A stretch of 64,000 bases of DNA from Phycomyces blakesleeanus NRRL 1555(-) (lineage: Eukaryota > Mucoromycota > Mucoromycetes > Mucorales > Phycomycetaceae): assembly GCF_001638985.1 (NCBI RefSeq), contig NW_017265134.1:2571732-2635731 (forward strand), in the 5' to 3' direction. Shown in pieces: positions 31,002 to 42,491 of the stretch. Both the position numbers and the translations under genes were made by a program. Each line of letters begins with the position of its first letter. The first letter of the stretch is position 1. The notes beneath the pieces were generated by a model. That model searched no databases. It had not been told where the DNA came from and saw only the letters and a program-made list of their open reading frames with translations.

Positions 31002-34000
31002 TTAAGCTAGTGTACCGATGTGTTTTTCTATTACAGTGGACGCTTTTTGTGCCACAACGCCTGACAGAAAGGGTTGGTCATCAAAAACAAATTTCCAATG
31101 AGCACTCCAAATCGCTTTAGCAGTGACAGCGGAAAGGATAATCCAAAGGCCTTGATGGGAGGAACGTGGTGGGAAGCTGCCTCTGGTAAGGAGAAGGCAG
31201 ATTTCAGCAAGGTTCCAGGCCGGGCAAAAGCGAGAGAGAATGACATTCCACACCTGCCGTTTGATAGAACAGCCAAAGAAAAAGTGATACTGATCTTCAG
31301 TAGCATCTTGACAAAAGATGCAAGATGAGCTGGGGAAGCGTCGAGGTATAAATATATTGAGACGTTTTCGGGTTGGCGTTCTATCCCAAAGCATTTTCCA
31401 CCAGACTGTGCGACAGTGGTGGGGTATAGAGACAGACCAGAAGTTACGCCATTGGACAGACGAATTTAGAGATGAGGGCACTTGCGGGCGAAGATGGCGT
31501 CGAAGAGATCCGGTGCTAGCTTTACCCAATCTAGTGTTGTCCAACCGTACCAAAGAAAGAAGTGAGGAAAGATCGGGGGAAGGGGTGTCAGTAGAAGGTC
31601 GATGTTCAAGGCAAGAGATAAACCAAGGACAGAGGACCATCCTGCCAGAATCAATCTGTTGGAAGAAATGACCGATACGATTACGTGCCCGAGAAAACGT
31701 ACCACGAACCTTGCGGACAAGACGGTCATCAGTCTCCAGAGAAAATGCGTCAGAAACCAGAATTGTTTTCAGGTTCAGAGAAGAGTCAACAAAGGGTGGC
31801 ACGTTCATCCATATTGAAGTTAATGGGAAGTGTTGGACCACAGTTGGCGGCAATTGCAAGTTGGATGGGAGAGAAGCTGGAAGAAGTGAGGTACAAGCGC
31901 GATGCAGTGGAAGAAGTGAAGTCGGGCAAGTTGCACTACTACAGGGAAACAAAAGTGCGATACTGGCAGAAGGAGCGCGAAAGTTTAGAGGAAGTATAAA
32001 TTCGAGGTATGGCAGTATAAAGGAAGTAGAAGAAAAAGAGTGAGAATGCAAGATAGGGAGAATCCAGCGCAATTGAAGAGCTCGTTGTTGATGATCAGGA
32101 TCAATCAGGCCCAAACCGCCTGATTTGCGTGGCAGACAGAGAAGCGGCCAGCCAGGGCTACCGAAACCTAGTCGCAGGAACGAGCGAATATGAGTGCGAA
32201 TGGCAGCAAAGAAAGATAGCGGTGCAGGAGTCACGTATAGCATATGCCATACTGAGCTGAGAAGAAGTGAGTTTGCCACAATACTTTTACCACGAACGGA
32301 CAAGCATCTTTGAGAAAGTAGCGTGCAATGGTTCCTAAGCTTGACCAGTAAAGCCGCACGGAAGGTCTCAAGCTGGGACGGATGTGAGCTCAATGGGAAG
32401 CCTAGGTAACGGATGGCAGTGGCGGAGTGACGGTCATGTCGACTGTGAATATCAGCAGCATCCAATACAGGGCCCCAATCCGGATGAAATTGTCCAGACA
32501 TAGCAACAGCAACTGTCTTATGGAGATTGACTTTCGCGTTAGAGGCTAAGCCAAATATACGCAAAAGGTTGAGTAGACCACTCATCTCGGCAGGCAGAGA
32601 AAGAAAGACGAGAAGGTCATCGGCATAAGCAAGAAGTTTGAGTGGAGGTGGTGAGAGCTCAGGAGAGGACGATGAGAGAGATGGCGGAACCAGAAATCGG
32701 AAACCACGGATGGCAGGAGAAGCGAGAATGGATCTAAGCAAAGGTTCGAAGGCCAGGTTAAACAGCAAGGGGGAGAGAGGATCACCTTGACGTAGCCCCC
32801 GGCTTTGTAGAAAAGAAGAAGATATGTGCCCATTCACATTCACGTGGATTTGAGTAGAAAAGAAGAGACCACAGATGGAGTCAACAAAAATTGTGGGGAA
32901 ACCGGCTCTGGCCAGGACAAGACGAAGATACGCAGGGTGGACACGGTCATAGGCCTTCTCCTGATCCAAAAGAAGGGCAACACATGGGTCTTGGGTTATT
33001 TGTGCATGTGACATGGCAAGGCGTGTCAGCAAACCATTGTCAGCAATAAACCGATCTGCCATAAAACCCGTTTGGAATGGTGTTATGAGTGTGTCGATAC
33101 CATATCGTAAACGGGACGTAAGCATTTTGGTGAACAACTTGGCGTCACAGTTTATAAGAGATATGGGTCGCCAGTTGCGGAGAGAGGTAGTGTCACCGGC
33201 TTTTGGTAGGAGAACAAGTACGGTTTCCAGCCAAGATGGAGGAAAAACACCATGCAATGCATTATTATAGACTTGAACTGCAAGATTTTGGACCGTTGGG
33301 TGACAGAAGAGCCGAGCCCATAATGGGTAGGGCAAACCATCCATCCCAGGACTAGAGTTGATGGGGGTGGCTTTAAGGACAGACAGAATGTCATCCAAGG
33401 TGACATCAGCAATGAGGTAGGCAGAGTCAGTGGAAGACAGACGGGCAGAAGGTGGGAATTTGTCGATAAGAGAGTGTGCAGCAGGATAGTCAATGGGTTC
33501 CGGCGAGTAAAGAGATTGGTAGAAAGAGCGAGTATGGCCAAGCAAATCCGCGGGAGAGGTGTAGATCGCGCCAGTGACAGGGTCGACAAGAGAGGAGATA
33601 GTTTTTGCAGCGGCTCGCTGTTTGAGCATACGAAAGAAATATTTCGAAGAAGTCTCGCCAGCTTCACACCATTTAGCACCAGATCTGGCAGCCAAGGTGG
33701 AGGCCCGAGACAATTGTATGGTGGCAAGCTCATGTTCAATGCGGAGAAGTTGAGGAGAACGAGTATGAATTGCAAGTTCATTTCGAGCACGATGAAGATG
33801 GCGTTCCTGATTTCGGAGTTGACGTTGAACTCGTTTAGAGTACGTTAGGGCGAGCTGTTTGATAGCATGCTTAATATGATCCCACCGAGAACCGGGAGAC
33901 ATGTCAGGAGAGAGAAAAGAGTCGGCCTTATCCAGAAAGTCGGTAATGAGAGCATCAAATTCATCATGCAGGAGATATTGCGTATTAAACCTCCAGACTC

Positions 34001-34715
34001 CAGGACCTGGTGGGCGAGAGAAAGGAATGGAGACCGCAAGAAGGCAGTGGTCAGTCCATAAAGGATTGATAAATGTTACCTCAGGGCGTTCGGTAACAAT
34101 GCTGTGTGGACGGAAAATGTAGTCGATGCGTGTGCGGGTGCGAGAGCTGTGGAAAGTGGGTAACGGGGGTGAAGAAGAATTAGTGATGGCATCCACGCAA
34201 TTACCCTGAATGTATCCTTTCCAGTCCGGTGGATGGCTGCGATGATGGCTAAGATCACAGTTAAAGTCCCCCAGAATAAAGGCGGGCAGGGAAGGAATGA
34301 CAGTAGGGAGAGTGCGTGCTAATGAGGAGAAGAAAGTACGCCGGTGGGAAGGAATGTTGGGTGCATAAATAACCACAACTACAAAAGGATTAACACGATG
34401 GTCGGTATGTGTAACCTTGACAACGAGTGCACGGTTGTCAGGAGAAACATGCAGTTGAGATAATTGGAGGAGGGGATCGAAAGAGACGAGGCCGCAATGT
34501 GGGGTCCATAGGCTGGCCTGTGCTTGGAATGTAAGGTGAATAGATGAGTGATGTATAGGGAGTAAATGAGTCTCTTGGAGAGCAAGTAATGAAAGGGAAG
34601 GGGAAAGGGTACGAAGGTGTCGGATGAAAAGAAGTTTTGGGGATTGCGGGTTATTGATGGTAGAGAGGAGACCTCGAACATTCAAGGTTCCTATGCGAAG
34701 ATGTTGTACAGTCAT
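31002..34715 (-). CDS. LINE-2 ORF2: endonuclease and reverse transcriptase
   Basis: The frame encodes 1237 aa. The N-terminal AP-type endonuclease (about 1-230) shows TLNVRGL, LQETHLL, YAPN, GDFNC, RIDYIF and TDHCLL. The RT has SPGMDGLPYPLW, NWRPISLINCDAKLFTKML, LLLDQEKAYDRV, GLRQGDPLSPLLFNLAFEPL and LLAYADDLLVFL with the catalytic Asp pair. The C-terminus has the zf-RVT pattern: TVWWKMLWDRTPTRKRL, then CIFCQDATEDQYHFFFGC. These features resemble the L1/Tx1-like group rather than RNase H-bearing fungal Tad elements. Its ATG directly follows the ORF1 TAA (TAAATG), a stop-restart junction. All catalytic residues look present. Confidence 0.92.
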   Translation of the reverse strand: MTVQHLRIGTLNVRGLLSTINNPQSPKLLFIRHLRTLSPSLSLLALQETHLLPIHHSSIHLTFQAQASLWTPHCGLVSFDPLLQLSQLHVSPDNRALVVKVTHTDHRVNPFVVVVIYAPNIPSHRRTFFSSLARTLPTVIPSLPAFILGDFNCDLSHHRSHPPDWKGYIQGNCVDAITNSSSPPLPTFHSSRTRTRIDYIFRPHSIVTERPEVTFINPLWTDHCLLAVSIPFSRPPGPGVWRFNTQYLLHDEFDALITDFLDKADSFLSPDMSPGSRWDHIKHAIKQLALTYSKRVQRQLRNQERHLHRARNELAIHTRSPQLLRIEHELATIQLSRASTLAARSGAKWCEAGETSSKYFFRMLKQRAAAKTISSLVDPVTGAIYTSPADLLGHTRSFYQSLYSPEPIDYPAAHSLIDKFPPSARLSSTDSAYLIADVTLDDILSVLKATPINSSPGMDGLPYPLWARLFCHPTVQNLAVQVYNNALHGVFPPSWLETVLVLLPKAGDTTSLRNWRPISLINCDAKLFTKMLTSRLRYGIDTLITPFQTGFMADRFIADNGLLTRLAMSHAQITQDPCVALLLDQEKAYDRVHPAYLRLVLARAGFPTIFVDSICGLFFSTQIHVNVNGHISSSFLQSRGLRQGDPLSPLLFNLAFEPLLRSILASPAIRGFRFLVPPSLSSSSPELSPPPLKLLAYADDLLVFLSLPAEMSGLLNLLRIFGLASNAKVNLHKTVAVAMSGQFHPDWGPVLDAADIHSRHDRHSATAIRYLGFPLSSHPSQLETFRAALLVKLRNHCTLLSQRCLSVRGKSIVANSLLLSSVWHMLYVTPAPLSFFAAIRTHIRSFLRLGFGSPGWPLLCLPRKSGGLGLIDPDHQQRALQLRWILPILHSHSFSSTSFILPYLEFILPLNFRAPSASIALLFPCSSATCPTSLLPLHRACTSLLPASLPSNLQLPPTVVQHFPLTSIWMNVPPFVDSSLNLKTILVSDAFSLETDDRLVRKVRGTFSRARNRIGHFFQQIDSGRMVLCPWFISCLEHRPSTDTPSPDLSSLLSLVRLDNTRLGKASTGSLRRHLRPQVPSSLNSSVQWRNFWSVSIPHHCRTVWWKMLWDRTPTRKRLNIFIPRRFPSSSCIFCQDATEDQYHFFFGCSIKRQVWNVILSRFCPAWNLAEICLLLTRGSFPPRSSHQGLWIILSAVTAKAIWSAHWKFVFDDQPFLSGVVAQKASTVIEKHIGTLA

Positions 34716-36062
34716 TTATGAACTTGGCTGACCTGAGCGGTCAGACTTTTCAGTTCCATCAGTCATAGGTGTGTTACCATCCAGATCAGTATACGGGAAT
34801 GCACCTTGGGCGCGAGTCCGGAGAGTGGCCTCAAAAAGAGACTGTCGAAGTTCGTCATCAGTGTAAATTGCTGGGTTAATGCCATCATCGCGACTATGTA
34901 GGCCTCGGGCGCCTGGTGAGTGCTTGCTGGCATTGAGCCCACGGCCAGTCGGGTCATACATAGTTGTATCAAATGGAATTGGGGGATTGTCGTTGTGTGG
35001 GGTCCGGTTTCTGGTCGTCATGGCGCGAGTATTCATCACTGATATGGAACGGCGACGTATTGTGTGTGTAGCAGGTGGGTTGAGAATGGGTGAAGCATGG
35101 GTAGGAGTCAAGGTTGATGAAGTGACTGGTGGTACGGGTGTCTCTATCATAGCGACCGAGTATTGGTGTGCGCGAAGGGACGCAGTATCGGCAAGTGCAA
35201 TCTGCTGCTGCTCTTGGATAGCCCGTTCGGCTTCGATATTGTCTGGATGAGTGGGGCACTCGCGACTGTCTATGGCGTGACCAAGAACACCGCATCGTTG
35301 GCAGCGAGGTGCGCGGGGAGGACGTTTTGTGCAGGAGCGTAGATAATGCCCTTCCTCTCGGCAGTATCCACACACAGGTGTGATATCGGTGGAGCGGAGC
35401 TCAGCAAGGCAGGAAAGAGACCCACCAAGGTGGAGACGGCTTGGGAGACTGCGGACTTCATCTTGTCCAGAGGTGTCTAAATAGATAGTGGCTTCGCCAC
35501 GGAAAGTACCACGGTGTGAGAGATAAGCTCTCAGCTGAACGATTTTGCCAAAAGGCCGGAATGCATTTTCGATGGGCTCGAGTAGATCTGTGCTAGGATC
35601 GCAGGCGTTAATACGGTAAAGATTAACCTTAACAATGTGGCTGTTAGAAGGCAATCTTGGTGTAGCAATGATTCGGGTGTTCTGATAGGTCAACCCGTCG
35701 GACGTTGCTTTGGTGCGGGAGGAAGGGTCAGTAAAGAAGGCTTCTGCCAGAAGGTCTTTTGAGCGAGTATAACGGAGAGTGAGAGAGGTCATCCGGCCTA
35801 CACGGTCAGAGAGAACATCATCCACGTCCCTTGCGGGAACGAGTTTTCCGAGATTAAACAAGACACTCATTGGATGGATGGTACTAGCCCATGCAGCGGA
35901 TGCAAGATCCACAATCATATTCTTGTCAAAGTTGGGAGCAGTGAAGATGTGCAAAGATTTGTTCTTTGGACGTAGTGTTGTAGACTGGGCACGGTTAGGT
36001 GGGTTACCTTGCCGTAACGTGTGTGCCCTGTCCTGTGGGTTCAATCCCTCAGGGGTACTCAT
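34716..36062 (-). CDS. LINE-2 ORF1, CCHC zinc-knuckle RNA-binding protein
   Basis: The frame encodes 448 aa. After a basic N-terminus, an RRM-like region (about 140-230) precedes paired zinc knuckles at about 242-275: CGYCREEGHYLRSC, then CQRCGVLGHAIDSREC. The C-terminal 150 residues are Thr/Pro/Arg-rich and probably disordered. Such proteins coat the element RNA and act as chaperones. The stop TAA abuts the ORF2 ATG. The ATG at 36060-36062 is the first in the frame, 82 bp from the element's 5' end. Confidence 0.85.
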   Translation of the reverse strand: MSTPEGLNPQDRAHTLRQGNPPNRAQSTTLRPKNKSLHIFTAPNFDKNMIVDLASAAWASTIHPMSVLFNLGKLVPARDVDDVLSDRVGRMTSLTLRYTRSKDLLAEAFFTDPSSRTKATSDGLTYQNTRIIATPRLPSNSHIVKVNLYRINACDPSTDLLEPIENAFRPFGKIVQLRAYLSHRGTFRGEATIYLDTSGQDEVRSLPSRLHLGGSLSCLAELRSTDITPVCGYCREEGHYLRSCTKRPPRAPRCQRCGVLGHAIDSRECPTHPDNIEAERAIQEQQQIALADTASLRAHQYSVAMIETPVPPVTSSTLTPTHASPILNPPATHTIRRRSISVMNTRAMTTRNRTPHNDNPPIPFDTTMYDPTGRGLNASKHSPGARGLHSRDDGINPAIYTDDELRQSLFEATLRTRAQGAFPYTDLDGNTPMTDGTEKSDRSGQPSS

Positions 36063-36144
36063 GTCAGAAAACGTTAATTGGTATTAACTTGTGTCGGTTA
36101 TATGAATTTCCGTAAAACTATTCTTTAGCGGAGAAAAAAGCCTA

Positions 36145-36158
36145 CACGTGTATTTAAT
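36145..36158. repeat. 14-bp target duplication, right of LINE-2
   Basis: CACGTGTATTTAAT, the partner of 30812-30825. Confidence 0.92.
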
Positions 36159-37511
36159 AATAAACAGCTACTTTAAAAACCATCGACTTAGCAAGTGGTG
36201 GTGACACATTTACTAAAATCTTATCGTCAGGAGAAATAACAGAAACAAAAAGGCTGGAGCGTTTGAAGCATATCTGTACCACCAAATAATAGAGCCACCT
36301 ATTAACGCATTGAAAAATTACAGACACACACACAAACATAACTATATATTTAAAAGCAAAGCCCGTAATATTAATTACATTGTTAGTATTTCATTGTAAA
36401 GCCCTTTTAAGTACCACACGAGCATCAAAGTCAACAAACTATGTTTAGCATACTTAAATTAACTTTAAATTAAATACAGGAAGAAAATCCCTTTTTCGTT
36501 GCACTATAACATCAATTCATCTATAATTTCTTTTAAATATTAATAAGAAAAAGCACAATTTGGAAAGCGCCTTTGTTGATCATTATACTATCTATGATAT
36601 AAAGAAAAAACAAGTACGGCCATAAAACCAAATAGATTGGGTGAAATGTGTAAAGGTGCTATCATAATACACAGAAGGTAATTGGTTCAAAATATAGAAT
36701 AACAACCTAGAAAATGATATTTGAGGTGTGCCAATTAGAGCGATTGAATTGGTGCACAAATAACCATCTTCTTTAATATCTTTTTAGACAAAGGAAGGGG
36801 TTACTGCCTCAGTTTCTTATATGTCTGTTTATATATTCATCTATAACCTATTCTTATTAAGCTTCAAGAGCTCAAGACATATTTACAATTAGCATGTGTA
36901 TACATGTACGGAAATACAATATAGATCATATGCATATGTTAGCTGTTCAATTCAAAAAGCATCTAGACCTTTATTTATTTTTATTTTTGAAACCGAAAAT
37001 AAAGATTATTGGAATAACTCAAAGTATTGCTAAAGTCACTTTGACTAATACAGTATATGCACGCTTAATATTAATTTACATACATGTTTAAGAATATTTA
37101 TCATACTTGTTTTACATAAACTCAATTCATAACAATCAGTTTTGCAAGTAAACAAAATAATTACATAAAAGGTAAGATATAATATCATTTTAAAAGCGTA
37201 TATTTCAATCGTTTATTGGTTGCCTTTATCAAAGCCAAAACCCAAAGAATAAAGATGTTCAATGGCTAAAGAGTAATAATAAATTACTCTTGATTGGTTA
37301 TATAGATGATAATCAGTTCTCAAAGTCTCTTTTGGGGGGTTTGAAACAATCACCTTATATAGGGTACATAATAATTGCTATGTATATGACAACTTTTGCT
37401 CTTCATACCCCTTTAAACAGCGAAATATATTTCTGCTGCTTTTTTATATCTATACTGTTTGAATGATAGAAAATAAGGGCTATTTTACTGATTTAGTTTT
37501 TTTTTGAAATC
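36159..37511. other. Non-coding stretch upstream of reductase 2
   Basis: AT-rich sequence with no gene or RNA recognised. It was contiguous with the reductase 1 downstream region before LINE-2 inserted. Confidence 0.5.
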
Positions 37512-37520
37512 TATAAAAAA
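37512..37520 (+). promoter_or_regulatory. TATA-like box upstream of reductase 2
   Basis: TATAAAAAA lies 41 bp before the start codon at 37562, followed by a pyrimidine-rich leader. Confidence 0.35.
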
Positions 37521-37561
37521 TTACCTCAATATCTTCTTTCTTTCCTTTAAACTCTAAAACC

Positions 37562-40500
37562 ATGAAGGATCCAATAAACTACAAAGAATCATTTATTGAC
37601 CTTTGGAACCAGCAATCAAAGATCCATGCAAACAACGTATTCTTGCGATACCATACTAGACTTAATGAAATGGAGGTCTATAAAACGCTGTCTTACGAGC
37701 AAGTCGATAACATATCAACCAGCATTGCCTGGGAATGGAGTTCAATTCTCTATGGCGTCAAGTCTGTAGGATTTATCTGCGATCACTCTGCATTCTACCT
37801 GATCGCGCAACTTGCGATAATGAAGCTTAATATATTATTCGTAGCCCTTTCTCCTCGTAACTCAGCCAGCGCTAATGGCAGTCTATTAAAAGCAACGAAC
37901 GCAGAATATATCATTGCCAGCCACAAGTATAGTCGTATGGCGTATGCATCTACCGCCAAGTTGGATAACTGTAAAGTATTCATTCATCAGCCGACAGATC
38001 TAAAGGCCGTGTCCCAAAAAACATACAACAATTCCAAAAAAATTCCAAAATTTTTTTCTCGTGTACTAGGCAGAGAAGCACCGGTCATGGTACTTCATAG
38101 GTATACCATAATACCAAACTTATATACCATAAAACTAATAGAATATATCGCTCTCTATAGTTCAGGGACTACAGGTTTCCCAAAGCCAATAACATTATCC
38201 AACCGATATATATTGACAAATATCCGGCATATTGACAATTGTATCCAAGACACAAATCCAAACATGATTTATAATTCTTCTGATGTGCTTCTTCCGTGCA
38301 TACCACTGTAAGTACTATATAAAATCCACCAGACAAGATAATGTCATGCTAAAAAATATACTCTTTAGTTTTCACGCATATGGTCAAGCAATGGTTTTTA
38401 GTACAATACTTCATGGATCAAGTGTTGCATTCATGAGTCAACTTCCTCCTTCTATGAAGGATATTAAGCTTGCCATTAGGGCAAACAAATGCACATTTAT
38501 GATGGCACCTCCATTGATTATAGAGCAGTTTTCGGCTTATCTTAAAGAAAAAAATGATTTCTCTGCACTTCAACAGCTCAAGCTTACCTTGTAAGTAAAA
38601 CTAAAAAAAAACAAAAACTAATTGCATTAATCTAATAATTAACCTTGATTGCCCTGTCATTTACTTTTTTTTAAAGATGCGGAGGGGCACCAATCAGAGA
38701 AGAATCAGGGGTTTTTTGGGAGTCAAAAAATATAGTTATCCGCAATCACTATGGCAGCACTGGTAAAAGCAAACATATAGAATTGTCATTAATTGCTCTT
38801 ATTAAATGCATTTCTCTTTTTAGAAACTGGCCCATTCATGTCTAGTAGCTTCGCTCCTAATACTATTCACTGGAACAATTTACGCCCTTCTCGACTAATA
38901 ATAGAATATTGTGTCTGGGAACCTTACTTTGCTGATCCAGAGCTAGTTCATCTGGTTATAAAGGGTGATTGTCCTTCAATGGCACATGGAGTTGTCAACA
39001 GGGAGGATGGAAATTATGGGACCAGAGATCTATTTAAAGAGACCTCACCAAACTCCGGGTATTACTCTTATTATGGGCGAATGGACGATACACTAATCAT
39101 GTAAGTGCAAATACAACCAAAAAAAAAAAAGCTCGAGACCCCCTTTTTTATTTTATTTTATTTTACTTTACTTTACTTTTTAGGAAAAATGGAGAAAAAA
39201 CCAATCCTTTACCTATTGAAGCCACCATTAGACAATGTCCTATTGTCAGTCAGTGTGTTATAATTGGAGAGAGTCGTCAATGTATATCTGTATTGATCGA
39301 GCTGTCCGCAGAGAGCCCCAAAGAATACAACACTGAAGACGTTATAAAGATTGGTAAGACCTTCACTTTACAAGTCCCAGACGCTAACCAATATTATTTA
39401 TTATTTAAACAGTATATCCTTATATTTTAGAAGCAAACAACAGTGCACCGACGCATAGTATGCTATTCAAGCAAATGGTCTATATATTGCCACCAGGAAA
39501 GACATTACCAGTAACTGTCAAGGGAACTGTAGTACGAAAACACGCATACAATGAATATAAAGAATCAATAGATACTTTATACAGAGACTTTCATAGTGGT
39601 GTTTCAGAAGAACCACTTCAGAATATTACCGAATACCAATATATAGCTCCAGAGGAAATCAAACTATTTCTTATCGATGCTGCCGCCAAAGTACTCAACA
39701 TTTCTCCCAACGAGCTCAAGGACACCACTAAATCACTTTTTGATCTTGGTCTGAATTCCATCCTCTCAATCCATTTGTGTAACATTATATCCAAGAAACT
39801 TGGATCTGTATCACAAAACTTTATATTTCAACACCCAAACATCGACAACATCCAAAGAGTTTTGTCCTCAAGACATAGTCCTTACGAAGTACCGATCGAA
39901 AAAAGCCTAGACAATACTGAAGAAATCCTGAAAAAGTATTTGAAACAGGCCAGCCAAGACTTTGAAATCACTAAAAATTCCTACGTCAAAGGCCAAGATC
40001 AAGTAGTTTTGCTCACGGGTGCAACTGGGTCGCTGGGATCATTCATGCTGAGGGATCTCCTCAAGTCTCCTCAAGTCTCCAAGGTCTACTGTCTTGTTCG
40101 TGGTAAAGAAGCCGGAGCACTCAACCGAATCTACCATGCTTTTGAGAGCCGAAGCCTCGATGTCTCGCTCTTGAGTTCACCAAAGCTTGTCGCCCTACCA
40201 ATGAATTTGACGGATGAGAAGCTGGGTTTCGCGCATGATTTCTACTCCAAACTCAAATCAGAAGTCACTATTATCCAGCACTGTGCCTGGCTTCTTGATT
40301 TCAACCATACGGTCGAACATTACGACAAAGAGTGTATTAAAGGTCTTTACAATCTGGTCAAATTTGCTTACCGACAGATCAACCCCATCCACCTCCACTT
40401 TATTTCGAGTATCAGTGCAAGCGCAGGCTGGGGAGACACTATCCCAGAGTCACCTTTGCCACGTAACACAAAGGTTGCAATGCCAATGGGATATGCACAG

Positions 40501-41169
40501 TCAAAATACATTGTTGAGCACCTTTTCAATTATCTCACAAAAGAAAAGAACTTTCCATGCATTATTGAGCGACTCGGTCAGGTCTGTGGTGACTCTATAA
40601 ATGGCGTGTGGAATACAAGTGAGCAGTACCCACTTATGTTTATCGGTGGTGGCAATGCTATGAAGAAAGTAAGTGTATTATCAGCCCTGAATGAAAGTTG
40701 ATTTTTTTTCTATTATTATTACTAAAATTTACGTGTCCAGATGCCCTCCATAAATATCAATGTTGATTGGATTCCTGTCGATTATGCATCAGCTTGTATT
40801 GTTAATATTATGCTCAAGACGGCCGGTGATATTTCATCAGCAGAGGATTCTGTGTATAATATTGTCAATCCTCGAAGAGTTGTGTGGAGGGATGTCTTAA
40901 ATGCCATGAGATTGTGTGGCATGGAATTCAAGACTGTTACACTTGAAGAGTGGATTGCACAACTGCAGCAAGATGACAAGAGTCCAGCTTCCAAGTTATT
41001 ACCTTTCTATGAAAATACTCTAAAGGAATTCTCTGAGGCACAAGTATGGAATACTAACAAGGCATGTTATCTTTTCCCATCCCTTGAAGAGACCCCTACT
41101 TTTGACGCTCGTTTGTTAAACAAGTACATCAAGCATTGGAAATCCATAGGGTTTTATAAGGATAAATGA
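37562..41169 (+). CDS. NRPS-like adenylate-forming reductase 2 (A-PCP-R); join(37562..38100,38161..38307,38369..38590,38677..38762,38824..39100,39184..39353,39413..40668,40741..41169)
   Basis: Eight exons give 1041 aa. Exons 2-7 have exactly the same lengths as in the other three paralogues. Motifs seen are SSGTTGFPKP, YGSTETG (Thr where the others have Ile), GRMDDTLIMKNGEK, TVKGTVVRK, carrier FDLGLNSILS, TGATGSLG and YAQSK. The adenylation domain is clearly diverged from paralogue 1 in exons 1-4. The second half of exon 5, intron 5 and exon 6 are almost identical to paralogue 1 including intron bases. Exon 7 reductase sequence is nearly identical to all paralogues, and exon 8 pairs with paralogue 3. 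Intron 1 is exactly 60 bp with no in-frame stop, so retention would insert 20 residues just before the phosphate-binding loop. Substrate unknown. Confidence 0.88.
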
Positions 41170-42416
41170 ACTAAAATAGTATAGACACTCGCAGTACATA
41201 TTTATTTTGGTATCAACCCAATTTTTGTAAAATATAGTAAGAGTTAAACCAATATTCTAAAATAGAAGTATTATTTTGAATTTATACACAATTCAACTGG
41301 TAGCAAAAGCATTATACAATTTAGCGGAAGTAGTCGGAGGTCTTGGGCGTATACTTTGTTGGGTCGATGCATAAATATGAAACAAATTGATATGCTATTT
41401 AACCAACAAAACAAGCGCAGCACTTTACCCAAGCTTGTAGTAAAGGATACACTAGTTCATGTGAGCGGCTTATAGAACAAGTTTTTTATCTCCAAAAACC
41501 CGTATAGAGGCGTCAAGACAGCAAACTTGGTTTGAATAATTACGTTTCTCTTTCATAACTGATCACAACAAATTTCTAAAAGCTCCGTCAATGCATGTTT
41601 ATTTGTTGTCTCTTTTCCTTGTAATTAAGCAGTATAAATTATGTTACATTCAGTAGACGTATGAGTGTGAATTGAAGTACGCTATTACGTAAACAATGAT
41701 CAAACTTATTTCTTTGCCTCAGTGTCTAATAGTAAAGTATATATAAGGAAATCCAAGTCGGTTTATCGCAGCTTGAGAAGTTCACGGTCATCTGGATATT
41801 GTTTTGTACTTTTACAACTACATATATAATATCCAAATACTTATAAAATCAAAATACAAATATACAGTAACTATTGGGAGCAGCAATTGCTATAAACTTA
41901 AAGCATTTTTGATTTGAAGATACGTGGTTTTTATTGTCCCCTTGCTAGTAGATTATCAGCATGCATCAAATAAATGGACTCACAAAGTATAATACACTGC
42001 TGACAGCTTTAACCACTCAGTAATAAAACTAAATACAAACTCGATATCACGAGAACAGACTGATTGGCACTATTAGTATTTCGAACAGTTACGCACTTGA
42101 GTAACTCTTTGACAACAAAACCGATATATAGTGCTCTTTAGGAAACATTGATATCTTTTGAAATCCCAGACTGGCTATAAGTCCGTAAATTTCTTTAAAG
42201 TCATAAATTGGCATATATTATTAAGAGATAAAAAATACTTTCTATAAGCAGTTTGATGTTTTCTGAGACGCTAAGCTTACATAATGCATATGCTGTACAT
42301 GGAACAAGATATATTTATACAAAATATGTTTGCTGCAGATCTTATCCAACTAGTATGTTATGAACTATAATTCGTATCGTAGTTCTTATCCTTCTTGCAT
42401 GTACTATTGGATCAAG
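41170..42416. other. Non-coding stretch between reductases 2 and 3
   Basis: AT-rich sequence with no supported gene, RNA or repeat. Confidence 0.5.
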
Positions 42417-42424
42417 TATTTAAA
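42417..42424 (+). promoter_or_regulatory. TATTTAAA box upstream of reductase 3
   Basis: AAGTATTTAAA ends 68 bp before the ATG at 42492. The same AAGTATTTAAA occurs at nearly the same distance before reductase 4, supporting a shared core promoter. Confidence 0.45.
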
Positions 42425-42491
42425 AGTTTCTCCAGCCTACAGTAATTTAATAACCTTTCATTTGCTTTTTCAGTAGATTTCAATTAGATAT

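Larger units (their letters stand above)
30826..36144 (-). mobile_element. LINE-2, full-length non-LTR retrotransposon
   Basis: A 5.3-kb minus-strand element is flanked by a perfect 14-bp duplication. Its poly(A) tail is the T-run at 30825-30839, and an AATAAA signal (as TTTATT) lies just inside. Two long uninterrupted ORFs fill it, with an 82-bp 5' leader and about 175 bp of 3' UTR. Intact ORFs plus an unmutated TSD suggest recent movement. It is a different family from the tRNA-Val LINE: ORF1, C-terminal zinc finger and tail all differ. Confidence 0.93.

Noticed and set aside
34879..35250. 123-codon plus-strand frame.
   Set aside because: It is antisense to LINE-2 ORF1 and shows no protein-like motifs.
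36037..36048. GGGTTCAATCCC, resembling a tRNA B box, near the 5' end of LINE-2.
   Set aside because: It lies inside the ORF1 coding start, has no matching A box or cloverleaf, and its flanks do not pair as a T stem.
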